From positions 124,001 through 188,000 of the forward strand of contig NZ_CP101527.1 in NCBI RefSeq assembly GCF_026427595.1: a stretch of DNA of 64,000 nucleotides, read 5' to 3'. Below the pieces are notes generated by a model that made no database searches, was not told the DNA's origin, and saw nothing but the letters and a program-made list of their open reading frames with translations. Source of the DNA: Alkalimarinus sediminis (GTDB taxonomy: Bacteria; Pseudomonadota; Gammaproteobacteria; Pseudomonadales; Oleiphilaceae). A program made the translations under genes and the position numbers. This document shows, one piece after another, positions 19,979 to 27,591 of this stretch. Each line of letters opens with the position of its first letter. Positions within the stretch are counted from its first letter, which is position 1.

Positions 19979-20038
19979 ACTATTTATCGAGTCTAAGAAC
20001 TATCTATCTAGTCTAAGAACTATGTACCTAAATTAAGT
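19979..20038. repeat. 20-bp degenerate tandem repeat, three copies
   Basis: Three head-to-tail units start at 19979, 19999 and 20019. The first two differ at two positions (ACTATTTATCGAGTCTAAGA against ACTATCTATCTAGTCTAAGA). The third is more diverged. The array ends 12 bp before the stop codon of the binding-protein gene and is unrelated in sequence to the array at 15.6 kb. Confidence 0.75.
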
Positions 20039-20050
20039 ACTGGCAGGAGG

Positions 20051-21604
20051 TTACTCCTTAATGACCAGGTCCCCAAGATACGGGAAGTTCATGACGTTAA
20101 GAACAGGTTCGATATCGACCCCTTTTCTTGCGGCCCATGCCAAGTCTTGCCAATGCAGAGGGATAAAACCTGCGTCATCATAGACCATCTTTTCCATTGT
20201 CTGCATGATCTGAGCACGCTTTTTAGTATCGGTTTCTTTATTTGCTGCTGCTACCAGCTTATCGACCTCAGGGTTACAGTAGTTGCCACTATTGTATTGT
20301 CCCGCACCTGTTTCGGTGTTGGGGCAGGTTGAAAGAAACTCGAAGAAGTTATTTGAATCTTCAGTATCTGAGTGCCAGCCAATCATCATGATATCCGCCG
20401 CGCGGGCATCAAATTCTGGCCAATACTGAGCCTTAGGCATGGTTTTTAGATCAACCTTGATTTTGATTTTAGCCAGCATCGAGGTGACGGCTTGTGCTAT
20501 TTTTGCATCATTCACATAGCGGTTATTCGGCGCCATCATGGTGATGGTAAAGCCGTTTTCATAGCCGGCTTCTTTCATTAGCTGCTTCGCTTTTTTGAGA
20601 TCATAACGAGGCTTTAATGCTGGGTTATGGCCAAGATAACCTTTTGGGCTAAATTGAGCGGCGGGAGTGGCAAAGCCTTTCATGATCTTTTTCGCAATGC
20701 CCTCTTGGTTGATGGCATGCACAATGGCTTGACGTACCTTCGGGTCTTTAAACTCTTTGCGTCGTTCCTGGTTCATCTGCAGCGTGATGATACGAGTACC
20801 ACTCATAGTTACCAAGTTGGCGTTAGGTGACTGGTCTATTCGCTTTAGATCGGTTGGTGGAACGGGTGCGATAAAGTCAACGTCGTTTGACAATAGCGCA
20901 GCCACACGGGTGGGTGCTTCTTTGATCGGTGTTAAAACAATCTTATCAACATTACCTTTGCTTTGTTTGTCCCAATAATTGCTGTCACGGGTAAACTCGA
21001 CTTTTACCCCTTGCTCACGGTAAGTGACTTTATAAGGTCCAGTGCCTGAAATGTTACGGGAAGCGAATGAGTTGCCATGCTTCACTACGGCATTTTTAGC
21101 GTTGCCGTTTTCATCGGTGCCTGTGTAGAACTTGCTGTCCATCGGAAACAGGTAAGTTGCATTGTTCAGCACGAGTGGGAATGGCTCATTAGTGATCAGG
21201 TCAACGGTATAATCATCGACGGCTTTGGCTTCTTTAAAGGGGGCAAAAACAGCCTTAAAGTCAGGTGACTCACGCAAGCGGTCAAAGGTCCAGACCACGT
21301 CTGTTGCGGTCATCGGGTTACCGCTATGAAACTTAACACCTTTACGAAGGTGAAAGCGGATCGTCAGGTCGTCAATGCGCTCCCACTTCTCGGCCAAGCG
21401 AGGTTCAAAATCAAACTCTTTGTTCCATCTAACCAATGGATCAAAAATCATATGGGATAGCTGCAAGGTTCCACCTGAGAGTTGCTCATGTGGGTCCATT
21501 GAGACAGGGTCTGCATCATATGCCATTTTTAATGTGGCCGCGTGTGATGTGGCGACGCCGGAAGCAAGTGCTATCCCCGCCAGGAACGATATGGTTCTTT
21601 TCAT
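20051..21604 (-). CDS. Peptide/nickel-type ABC transporter substrate-binding protein
   Basis: A 517-residue periplasmic binding protein of the SBP_bac_5 (DppA/OppA) family. The signal peptide is MKRTISFLAGIALASGVATS followed by HA, with cleavage expected after HA. Typical features are YDADPVSMDPHEQLSGG, the start of domain I, and IRFHLRKGVKFHSGNPMTA. It is the first gene of the operon binding protein-permease-permease-ATPase-ATPase. The gap of 212 bp to the permease holds a strong hairpin and a short repeat array. It should capture the transported substrate, probably short peptides. The ATG is preceded on the coding strand by AAAAGG at suitable distance. Confidence 0.94.
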   Translation of the reverse strand: MKRTISFLAGIALASGVATSHAATLKMAYDADPVSMDPHEQLSGGTLQLSHMIFDPLVRWNKEFDFEPRLAEKWERIDDLTIRFHLRKGVKFHSGNPMTATDVVWTFDRLRESPDFKAVFAPFKEAKAVDDYTVDLITNEPFPLVLNNATYLFPMDSKFYTGTDENGNAKNAVVKHGNSFASRNISGTGPYKVTYREQGVKVEFTRDSNYWDKQSKGNVDKIVLTPIKEAPTRVAALLSNDVDFIAPVPPTDLKRIDQSPNANLVTMSGTRIITLQMNQERRKEFKDPKVRQAIVHAINQEGIAKKIMKGFATPAAQFSPKGYLGHNPALKPRYDLKKAKQLMKEAGYENGFTITMMAPNNRYVNDAKIAQAVTSMLAKIKIKVDLKTMPKAQYWPEFDARAADIMMIGWHSDTEDSNNFFEFLSTCPNTETGAGQYNSGNYCNPEVDKLVAAANKETDTKKRAQIMQTMEKMVYDDAGFIPLHWQDLAWAARKGVDIEPVLNVMNFPYLGDLVIKE

Positions 21605-21916
21605 TTCATTTAACCTTTTGTTGTTCTGAGTCGATTAGAGTTATGAATCGCCCGTCTTCTTGACGAAGGTGCAAGTTGCGATAAGCCATTATTAGCCTAA
21701 CCAAAGTTAATAGGATCACCAATCGAAATTCTGAAACACCCTATAGAGGATATGCATAGCCGATATTCATCGATCAAATGAGTCCTAAATAACTATGCGA
21801 GTGTTAATAGAAAATAGGTTTGGCTTGATCTATCCCATTTAACAATTGAGGCTGATGATGCAGAATGAGTTATTCAATTTTGGCTTATGTGTTTGACAAT
21901 ACGGATCTAAGCAACG
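21605..21916. other. Divergent intergenic region upstream of the importer operon and nnrS
   Basis: This 312-bp, AT-rich gap must contain the promoters of both the binding-protein operon (minus) and nnrS (plus). I looked for an FNR/ANR-type box (TTGAT-N4-ATCAA) or an NsrR-like palindrome near nnrS. I saw only half-site-like matches such as TTGAT near 21826, so I assign no operator. No convincing extra gene is present. Confidence 0.5.
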
Positions 21917-23119
21917 ATGTCTAATGTAGATAATATGAGTGCCGCAATGGCAATCCCCCCTATTTTGCGCTTAGCGTTCAGGCCTCTGTTCTTGGGGGGA
22001 ACGCTGTTCTCGATGATTGCGATCGCCTGGTGGGCTTATTTTTGGTCAGCGCCGTTCGATTGGCAGCCCTATGGCGGGCCTATTTGGTGGCATGGTCATG
22101 AAATGCTGTTTGGCTTTGGCGCGGCTATTGTGGTCGGTTTTTTGTTAACTGCGGTTCAGAGTTGGACCGGGGTACCCGGTGTAAAAGGTAATAAGCTCGC
22201 AGTATTGGCGAGTTCGTGGTTGTTGGGCCGGCTGTTGATTGCATTTGGTGCTTCACTCCCAGGCTGGGTTGTGATGCTAGGTGATCTGAGTTTTCTGCTA
22301 ATCGGCGCTATTGCAATGGCTTATCCGGTGATTAAGGTAAAACAGTGGCGTAATTTAATGTTTGTGCCAATTCTTTTGGTGTTAATGCTGCTAAATGCGA
22401 TGAGCCATTGGGGCACCTTAAATGGCAGGACTGTGCTTGCGCTGAACGCTTTACATGGTGCAACCCTATTGATTGCATTGGTGATTGCTATTATTGGTGG
22501 CAGGGTTATTCCTTTCTTCACCGCCAACGCATCAAGCTATACTCGACTCCCTAATATTGGCTGGCTTGATGGGTTGAGCATCGGCAGTATTATTGCGTTG
22601 GTGCTGATTGCGTTTATCGGCTTTTCAGAAGTGCCTAGCGCTCTACTTGCTGTATTGAGCCTTGTAGCGGCGGTTGCTAATGGCTGGCGGTTTTTACGCT
22701 GGGGAGTAGGTCATACCCTAAAAATACCTTTGCTCTGGTCGCTTCACTTTTCATACTTATTTATACCTGCTGGTATGGTTGCGTTGTTTTTATTTAGTAT
22801 TGGCTGGCTAGGCAGCATTAGCATTGCATTGCACTGTTTCACCGTGGGTGCGATGGGGGGCATGATTCTGGCGATGATCTCAAGGGTCACCTTGGGTCAT
22901 ACCGGGCGCAAGCTTCAGCCACCTAAACTGATGACGTTGGGCTATATTCTTATTTTGGTTGCAGCGGTATTTCGTGTCTTACTACCTGGATTATTTCCGT
23001 CGTTTACACAGTGGGGGATCCTGATTGCGGCGATTTTGTGGGTGGCGGCCTATGCTATCTACTTATTCTATTATGCCCCAATGCTACTTTATCCAAGGGT
23101 GGACGGGCGACCCGGTTAG
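21917..23119 (+). CDS. nnrS: NnrS family membrane protein
   Basis: A 400-residue polytopic inner-membrane protein with about twelve hydrophobic helices. The motif PIWWHGHEMLFGFGAAIVVG near residue 58 and GGRVIPFFTANAS near 195 are hallmarks of NnrS, a heme- and copper-containing protein that helps cells withstand nitric oxide. Length agrees with the family. It stands divergently from the peptide importer. A 29-codon Cys-rich ORF follows 88 bp downstream. No nitrite or nitric-oxide reductase genes are in the window, so here it probably serves NO protection rather than denitrification. Confidence 0.93.
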   Translation: MSNVDNMSAAMAIPPILRLAFRPLFLGGTLFSMIAIAWWAYFWSAPFDWQPYGGPIWWHGHEMLFGFGAAIVVGFLLTAVQSWTGVPGVKGNKLAVLASSWLLGRLLIAFGASLPGWVVMLGDLSFLLIGAIAMAYPVIKVKQWRNLMFVPILLVLMLLNAMSHWGTLNGRTVLALNALHGATLLIALVIAIIGGRVIPFFTANASSYTRLPNIGWLDGLSIGSIIALVLIAFIGFSEVPSALLAVLSLVAAVANGWRFLRWGVGHTLKIPLLWSLHFSYLFIPAGMVALFLFSIGWLGSISIALHCFTVGAMGGMILAMISRVTLGHTGRKLQPPKLMTLGYILILVAAVFRVLLPGLFPSFTQWGILIAAILWVAAYAIYLFYYAPMLLYPRVDGRPG

Positions 23120-23207
23120 TGCCTGATATTGATCAAGTACAAAATATACGGCCGCCTCTATTATTGGCGGAAGTTTTATTAGTTGAACCCATTTAGAGGA
23201 TAAGCAT

Positions 23208-23297
23208 ATGAGTTGTTGTGGTGGATGTGGCGGTGAAAGCAGTGATGCAACTAAAGGTACCGAAAAAGATAAAGAAAAAGATCAAGACAAGAAGTAA
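23208..23297 (+). CDS. 29-residue Cys/Gly-rich micro-protein
   Basis: A short ORF starting MSCCGGCGGESSDATKG and ending in a run of alternating Lys, Asp and Glu. The ATG at 23208 has a good ribosome-binding site, AGAGGA at 23195-23200, and a clear intrinsic terminator follows at 23342. The N-terminal CCxxC cluster could bind a metal or a thiol. It lies 88 bp after nnrS on the same strand. I recall small proteins with CCGG/CCGSC motifs in marine gammaproteobacteria, but no function is known to me. Translation is supported by the signals, not by comparison. Confidence 0.7.
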   Translation: MSCCGGCGGESSDATKGTEKDKEKDQDKK

Positions 23298-23341
23298 ATA
23301 CTAAAACGATATGGTCCGCACACTATATTGTTTGAGTTCTT

Positions 23342-23367
23342 AAAAGCTGGCTGATGCCGGCTTTTTT
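23342..23367 (+). terminator. Intrinsic terminator after the nnrS/micro-protein unit
   Basis: A 9-bp stem with one G-U pair (AAAGCTGGC / GCCGGCTTT) and a TGAT loop is followed by a T6 run. It ends transcripts from the nnrS region. The 219 bp to mqo beyond it hold no gene I can support. Confidence 0.88.
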
Positions 23368-23586
23368 GCGTTTTGGGGGTTAACAAATAACTCGCACTTT
23401 GCCCTAGTTGTTTATTTTAATATATTCAGTTCTGCGCTATAAGTATTTATAAGCTCTATCAATAGCGAGCTTAAACAACATTACAACGGCATAATGACGG
23501 TATTTTTGTGGTCTCAGTAGCAAAATTTAGCTAAAATCCCCATCCTTTTTGAGTCCAACCGATTAGATGGCAAAGGCGGAATGTGA

Positions 23587-25068
23587 ATGGCTGTAAAAAC
23601 TGCAGATGTATTGTTGGTCGGAGGCGGTGTCATGAGCGCCACTTTAGGCATGATGCTTACGCAACTGGATCCATCATTGAAAATTATTATGGTGGAAAGG
23701 CTAGATCATGTTGCTCATGAAAGTACCCATGGGTGGAACAACGCCGGTACTGGGCATGCAGGATATTGCGAGCTTAATTATACGCCCCAAACTGATGATG
23801 GCGGTGTTGAAGTCGATCGAGCCATGGCGATTAATGCTTCATTCGAAGTGACCCTGCAGTTCTGGTCGTATCTGGTTGAAAAAAATATTCTTCCTGCTCC
23901 CACAAACTTCATTAACCCAGTACCCCACCAGAGCTTTGTCTGGGGCGAAAAAGATGTTGAGTTTCTCCGCAAGCGCTTCGAGTTAATGAAGGCTCATCAC
24001 CTCTTTAAAGATATGGAATACAGTGATGATCCACGACAGCTTAATGAGTGGATGCCACTGGCAATGAGTCAACGCGACCCGATGCAACCTGTTGCGGCTA
24101 CCCGTGTTGAGTATGGTTCGGACGTAGACTTTGGTTCATTGACCCGAAACATGGTTGAGAATTTAAAAAGTAATCCTAATTTCGAATTATTAATGAACAA
24201 CCCGGTCACTCGAATTAAGCAACAAGAGAATGGTCGTTGGGCTGTTCGTATAAAAGAAAAGCATACAAAGGTTGTCAAAACTATTGATGCTGGCTTTGTC
24301 TTTTTGGGTGCTGGTGGTGGAGCGCTTCCGCTGCTTCAGAAGTCTGGTATTCCAGAACGTAAAGGTTATGGTGGCTTTCCTGTCAGTGGTCAATGGTTAG
24401 TGTGCACAAAACCTGAAATTGTTCAGCAGCATGCCTCCAAAGCTTATGGTAAAGCGCCCATTGGTGCACCACCGATGTCTGTTCCTCACCTTGATACGCG
24501 TATTATCAATGGTAAGCCAGCTTTATTATTCGGCCCATTTGCCGGGTTTACGACTAAATTCTTGAAGAAAGGCTCTAAACTCGACCTGTTTGGTTCGGTC
24601 AAAGGCAATAACTTAGCACCCATGATGTCTGTTGGTGCAAAGAATATGGATTTAACCCGTTACCTAATTGGCGAAGCTTTTCAGTCTCACGAAGAGCGGG
24701 TGAAAGCGCTTCGTAATTTTTACCCTGAAGCAAAAGAAGATGATTGGAAGTTGGCTAAGGCTGGCCAGCGGGTACAAATAATCAAGAAAGATGAAAACGG
24801 TAAAGGTAAGTTAGAGTTTGGCACCGAGTTAGTGGCTTCAGCTGATGGCTCCCTTGCAGCGTTATTGGGCGCATCACCTGGTGCGTCCACTGCAGTGCAG
24901 GCGATGGTTGATGTGATTGAACGCTGCTTTAAAGAGCGCCTTGAAGATCAGTCTTGGAAATCAAAAATGAAGGAGATGATTCCTTCTTATGGCCAGTCGC
25001 TGATTGATGATGGCGAGTTACTGCAAGCAGTCCGTGCAAGAACGTTGGCTACACTGAAACTGGTGTAA
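23587..25068 (+). CDS. mqo: Malate:quinone oxidoreductase
   Basis: A 493-residue peripheral membrane flavoprotein that oxidises malate to oxaloacetate and passes electrons to quinone, working in the citric acid cycle. The N-terminal FAD-binding motif is DVLLVGGGVMSATLG, followed by MVERLDHVAHEST and NNAGTGHAGYCELNYTP, all characteristic of Mqo. The C-terminal half has LLFGPFAGFTTKFLKKGS and SLAALLGASPGAS. Length matches the family (about 490-550). A start at 23587 has AAGGCGGAATG immediately upstream, giving a plausible ribosome-binding site. The outer-membrane protein gene follows after 41 bp. Confidence 0.97.
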   Translation: MAVKTADVLLVGGGVMSATLGMMLTQLDPSLKIIMVERLDHVAHESTHGWNNAGTGHAGYCELNYTPQTDDGGVEVDRAMAINASFEVTLQFWSYLVEKNILPAPTNFINPVPHQSFVWGEKDVEFLRKRFELMKAHHLFKDMEYSDDPRQLNEWMPLAMSQRDPMQPVAATRVEYGSDVDFGSLTRNMVENLKSNPNFELLMNNPVTRIKQQENGRWAVRIKEKHTKVVKTIDAGFVFLGAGGGALPLLQKSGIPERKGYGGFPVSGQWLVCTKPEIVQQHASKAYGKAPIGAPPMSVPHLDTRIINGKPALLFGPFAGFTTKFLKKGSKLDLFGSVKGNNLAPMMSVGAKNMDLTRYLIGEAFQSHEERVKALRNFYPEAKEDDWKLAKAGQRVQIIKKDENGKGKLEFGTELVASADGSLAALLGASPGASTAVQAMVDVIERCFKERLEDQSWKSKMKEMIPSYGQSLIDDGELLQAVRARTLATLKLV

Positions 25069-25109
25069 ATAGTTTTTTACGCAATCCAATAATAATTAGG
25101 CGAAAATTT

Positions 25110-25748
25110 ATGTACTCAAAAATAGTGGCAGCGATAGTGATTTTGCTCATGTCAGTCAGTGTTCAGGCTCGTTATGTTAAAGACCGAGCGGGAACCTGGG
25201 AAGCAACTTTGTTGGCGAAGCATCAAGGTGAAGATACGATAGCGAGCAAAAACGGCGCAAAAACAGAGTTTGCTGATAACACTGGGTGGGGTTTTAGCCT
25301 AGCTTATAACATGGATAACCATTGGAACTTTGCTTGGGAGTTCTCTCACAATAACCCTAAGTATAAAGCCCAGTACACTGACTCAAATGGTGATGCCCAA
25401 GTGCTGAGTCATCGCAGTGATTTTTATACTAATAACTTCAATGTAACGTTCCACCTGCTTGAGGGTAATATTACCCCGTATGCTGTTTTGGGGGGCGGTT
25501 TTACCTATGTTGACTCCAATGTAAGCAACGGAGAATACTACTGTTACGGTTACTATTACTGGTATTGCTACTCTAACTCATACAATACAACCGAGTGGTC
25601 TTATAATGCTGCTTTAGGCTTGAGGGCTGACATTACCTCGAATGTCTTTATAAGAGGTAGTTATGGTTATCAAAAAGTGGATATGGGGTCTGGCAGCAAT
25701 AAGTCTGATGCCAATATTACTCGTTTTGAAGCCGGAGTTCGGTTCTAA
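25110..25748 (+). CDS. Outer-membrane beta-barrel protein with a Tyr/Cys-rich loop
   Basis: A 212-residue secreted barrel protein. A signal peptide (about residues 1-20, ending SVQA) is followed by alternating strands such as WGFSLAYNMDNHWNFAWEFS and NITPYAVLGGGFTYV. The chain ends in GVRF, a C-terminal Phe that the BAM machinery recognises. The size and the eight or so strands suggest an OmpW/OmpA-like barrel. An external loop near residues 145-160 (YYCYGYYYWYCYSNSY) is unusually rich in Tyr with two Cys. Substrate unknown. The next gene, a carboxylesterase, starts 22 bp downstream and may be co-transcribed. Confidence 0.82.
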   Translation: MYSKIVAAIVILLMSVSVQARYVKDRAGTWEATLLAKHQGEDTIASKNGAKTEFADNTGWGFSLAYNMDNHWNFAWEFSHNNPKYKAQYTDSNGDAQVLSHRSDFYTNNFNVTFHLLEGNITPYAVLGGGFTYVDSNVSNGEYYCYGYYYWYCYSNSYNTTEWSYNAALGLRADITSNVFIRGSYGYQKVDMGSGSNKSDANITRFEAGVRF

Positions 25749-25770
25749 AACAATTGAAGAGAGTCTTGTT

Positions 25771-26430
25771 GTGACATATTTGCCAGCAATAGAAATAGAG
25801 CCCAAAAAAAAAGCAGATGCTTCTGTTATTTGGTTGCACGGATTGGGGGCTAACGGGCACGATTTTGAGCCTATCGTGCCAGAGCTTAACCTACCAGAAT
25901 CGGCAGCGATACGTTTTATTCTACCCCATGCCCCTTCTATTCCTGTTACGGTTAATGGTGGCTATGTCATGCCTGCCTGGTACGATGTTTTAGAAATGGA
26001 TATCGACCGCACTATCGATGAAGCACAACTGCTGCAGTCTGTTGCTGAAGTTCATAAGCTTATTCAGCGAGAGCAAGAGCGGGGTATTGCCAGTGAGCGT
26101 ATTATTGTTGTTGGATTCTCCCAAGGCGGGGCGGTAGGCTACCACGCAGCACTGACCTACCCTGAAAAGCTCGGTGGGCTGTTAGGGTTGTCGACCTATT
26201 TTGCCACTGCGCAAACGATTGCGCCCAACCCGGTTAATCAGAATATTCCTATTAAGGTCTATCATGGTTCGTTAGACCCTGTAGTGTCAGAGTCATTGGG
26301 GCGCAAAGGATATGAAGACCTTTTGGCCCTAGGTTATCAGGCGGAGTATGAAACCTATCCGATGGAACATCAGGTGTGCCTTGAAGAGATAGAAGATATC
26401 TCTGCCTGGCTTCAGCAGCAGCTACTCTAA
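25771..26430 (+). CDS. Carboxylesterase / phospholipase-type alpha/beta hydrolase
   Basis: A 219-residue alpha/beta hydrolase of the carboxylesterase II family. The oxyanion-hole segment is VIWLHGLGANGHDF, the nucleophile elbow GFSQGGAVGYH, the acid is in YHGSLDPVV and the His in PMEHQVC. I chose the GTG at 25771, because GAAGAGAG lies 7 nt upstream and the resulting length is normal for the family. The open frame runs on to an ATG at 25663, which lies inside the outer-membrane protein gene. The enzyme should be cytosolic and hydrolyse short acyl esters. Confidence 0.92.
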   Translation: MTYLPAIEIEPKKKADASVIWLHGLGANGHDFEPIVPELNLPESAAIRFILPHAPSIPVTVNGGYVMPAWYDVLEMDIDRTIDEAQLLQSVAEVHKLIQREQERGIASERIIVVGFSQGGAVGYHAALTYPEKLGGLLGLSTYFATAQTIAPNPVNQNIPIKVYHGSLDPVVSESLGRKGYEDLLALGYQAEYETYPMEHQVCLEEIEDISAWLQQQLL

Positions 26431-26541
26431 ATACGTTTCCCGCCTATTTTCATCAATCGAATTGAGCGTTTTGACTATTGCGCCAAGGGTTGATGAACCT
26501 CATGCTTGTTCGATTGAACTTTGAAAAACGAGAAGAAACCT

Positions 26542-27213
26542 ATGAGTGATTCTTTAGATCAGTATTTGGTAGCGACTCAATTCTACGATTTTGACAATGA
26601 GTTGGTTCAGCAGTGGGCTGATCGAGTGCTGCAAGGTGTTTCAGATGACCCTATCGATATTGCCAAAGCGCTCTATCTCGCCGCAAGGGATGAAGTGAGC
26701 TATAACCCTTACGTTTTTTCTACTAACCCTAAATCGCTAAGTGCCAGCCATGTGTTAGAAGCCCGTGAATCTTACTGTATACCGAAAGCGGTGCTGTTGG
26801 GTGCTGCGGCGCGTTACAAGGGGATACCGGCCCGTTTAGGCTTGGCAGATGTGAAAAATCACCTCTCTAGCCCTCGTCTAATTGAGTTTCTTCGCTCAGA
26901 CATTTTTAGAATGCATGGTTATATAGAGCTTTATCTTGATGGACGATGGGTAAAGGCAACGCCTGCATTTAATAAGCGTTTATGTATGATCATGAAGGTT
27001 GAGCCGTTGGCATTTGATGGTGTAAACGACTCTATTTTTCAGCCATATACCGATGATGGTGCGCAACATATGGAGTATGTACAGGAGCATGGTGAGTTTG
27101 TAGATGTGCCCTTTGAATTTATTATGGAGGGTATTCGGACTGCGTATCCGCACCTTTTTAATCCGCAGGCTGAGGTCATGCCGATATCCGGTGATCTTGA
27201 ATCTGAGGTGTAG
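26542..27213 (+). CDS. Transglutaminase-like cysteine protease-fold protein
   Basis: A 223-residue protein with a transglutaminase-like core. The catalytic Cys79 is in EARESYCIPKAVLL and the His in DIFRMHGYIELYL (His125). The third residue is probably in KATPAFN. The motif ARYKGIPARLGLADVKNH is typical for the subgroup in proteobacteria. Such proteins hydrolyse or transfer peptide amide bonds, but this subgroup is uncharacterised. I place the start at the ATG 26542, because GAGAAG lies 6-7 nt upstream. The frame can extend to a TTG at 26521. No signal peptide, so probably cytosolic. Confidence 0.88.
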   Translation: MSDSLDQYLVATQFYDFDNELVQQWADRVLQGVSDDPIDIAKALYLAARDEVSYNPYVFSTNPKSLSASHVLEARESYCIPKAVLLGAAARYKGIPARLGLADVKNHLSSPRLIEFLRSDIFRMHGYIELYLDGRWVKATPAFNKRLCMIMKVEPLAFDGVNDSIFQPYTDDGAQHMEYVQEHGEFVDVPFEFIMEGIRTAYPHLFNPQAEVMPISGDLESEV

Positions 27214-27320
27214 TATTTAAGGCAGCCTATCGGTCAAATATAGTGTAAAAATTGAGCAAAATCTGAACAGTCTAATATAATTAGGGAACCTAAACTTCAA
27301 ATATAAGCAAGAGGCTCCTT

Positions 27321-27542
27321 ATGGAAAGTCAAACCTCGAACTGGCTGGATGAATTTGGTGATTATATTTCTGGTGGTTTAACTGCGCTACTGTGCCTTGA
27401 TCTCGGATTGTTTTTTATACACCTTATGTTAGAGCGCTCTACAGAGGGTTATAGCCTTAGCACATTGCCTTTTATCATCGTGGCATTGGCTCTCTTTCAT
27501 ATTGAACGAGTCTACCGAAAACAAGCGGCAGCAGAGCATTGA
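27321..27542 (+). CDS. Small membrane protein of unknown function
   Basis: A 73-residue protein with two hydrophobic helices (about residues 16-33 and 46-60) separated by a short polar stretch. Its ends are polar, with a basic C-terminus (ERVYRKQAAAEH). I do not recognise a family. AAGAGG about 8 nt before the ATG supports translation. It converges on leuA. Confidence 0.6.
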   Translation: MESQTSNWLDEFGDYISGGLTALLCLDLGLFFIHLMLERSTEGYSLSTLPFIIVALALFHIERVYRKQAAAEH

Positions 27543-27555
27543 CTGCTTCTATTGC

Positions 27556-27581
27556 TGACCCCATCTGTGAAGACAGGGTCA
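27556..27581. terminator. Hairpin between convergent genes
   Basis: A two-part stem (TGACC/GGTCA outside and CTGT/ACAG around a GAAG tetraloop, with an internal CCAT bulge) lies between the small membrane protein gene and leuA. No U-tract follows on either strand, so terminator function is only suggested by position. Confidence 0.35.
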
Positions 27582-27591
27582 AGCTATATTA

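Noticed and set aside
25663-25770. Extended N-terminus of the carboxylesterase
   Set aside because: It would overlap the outer-membrane protein gene by 86 bp and has no ribosome-binding site. The GTG at 25771 has one and gives the usual family length.
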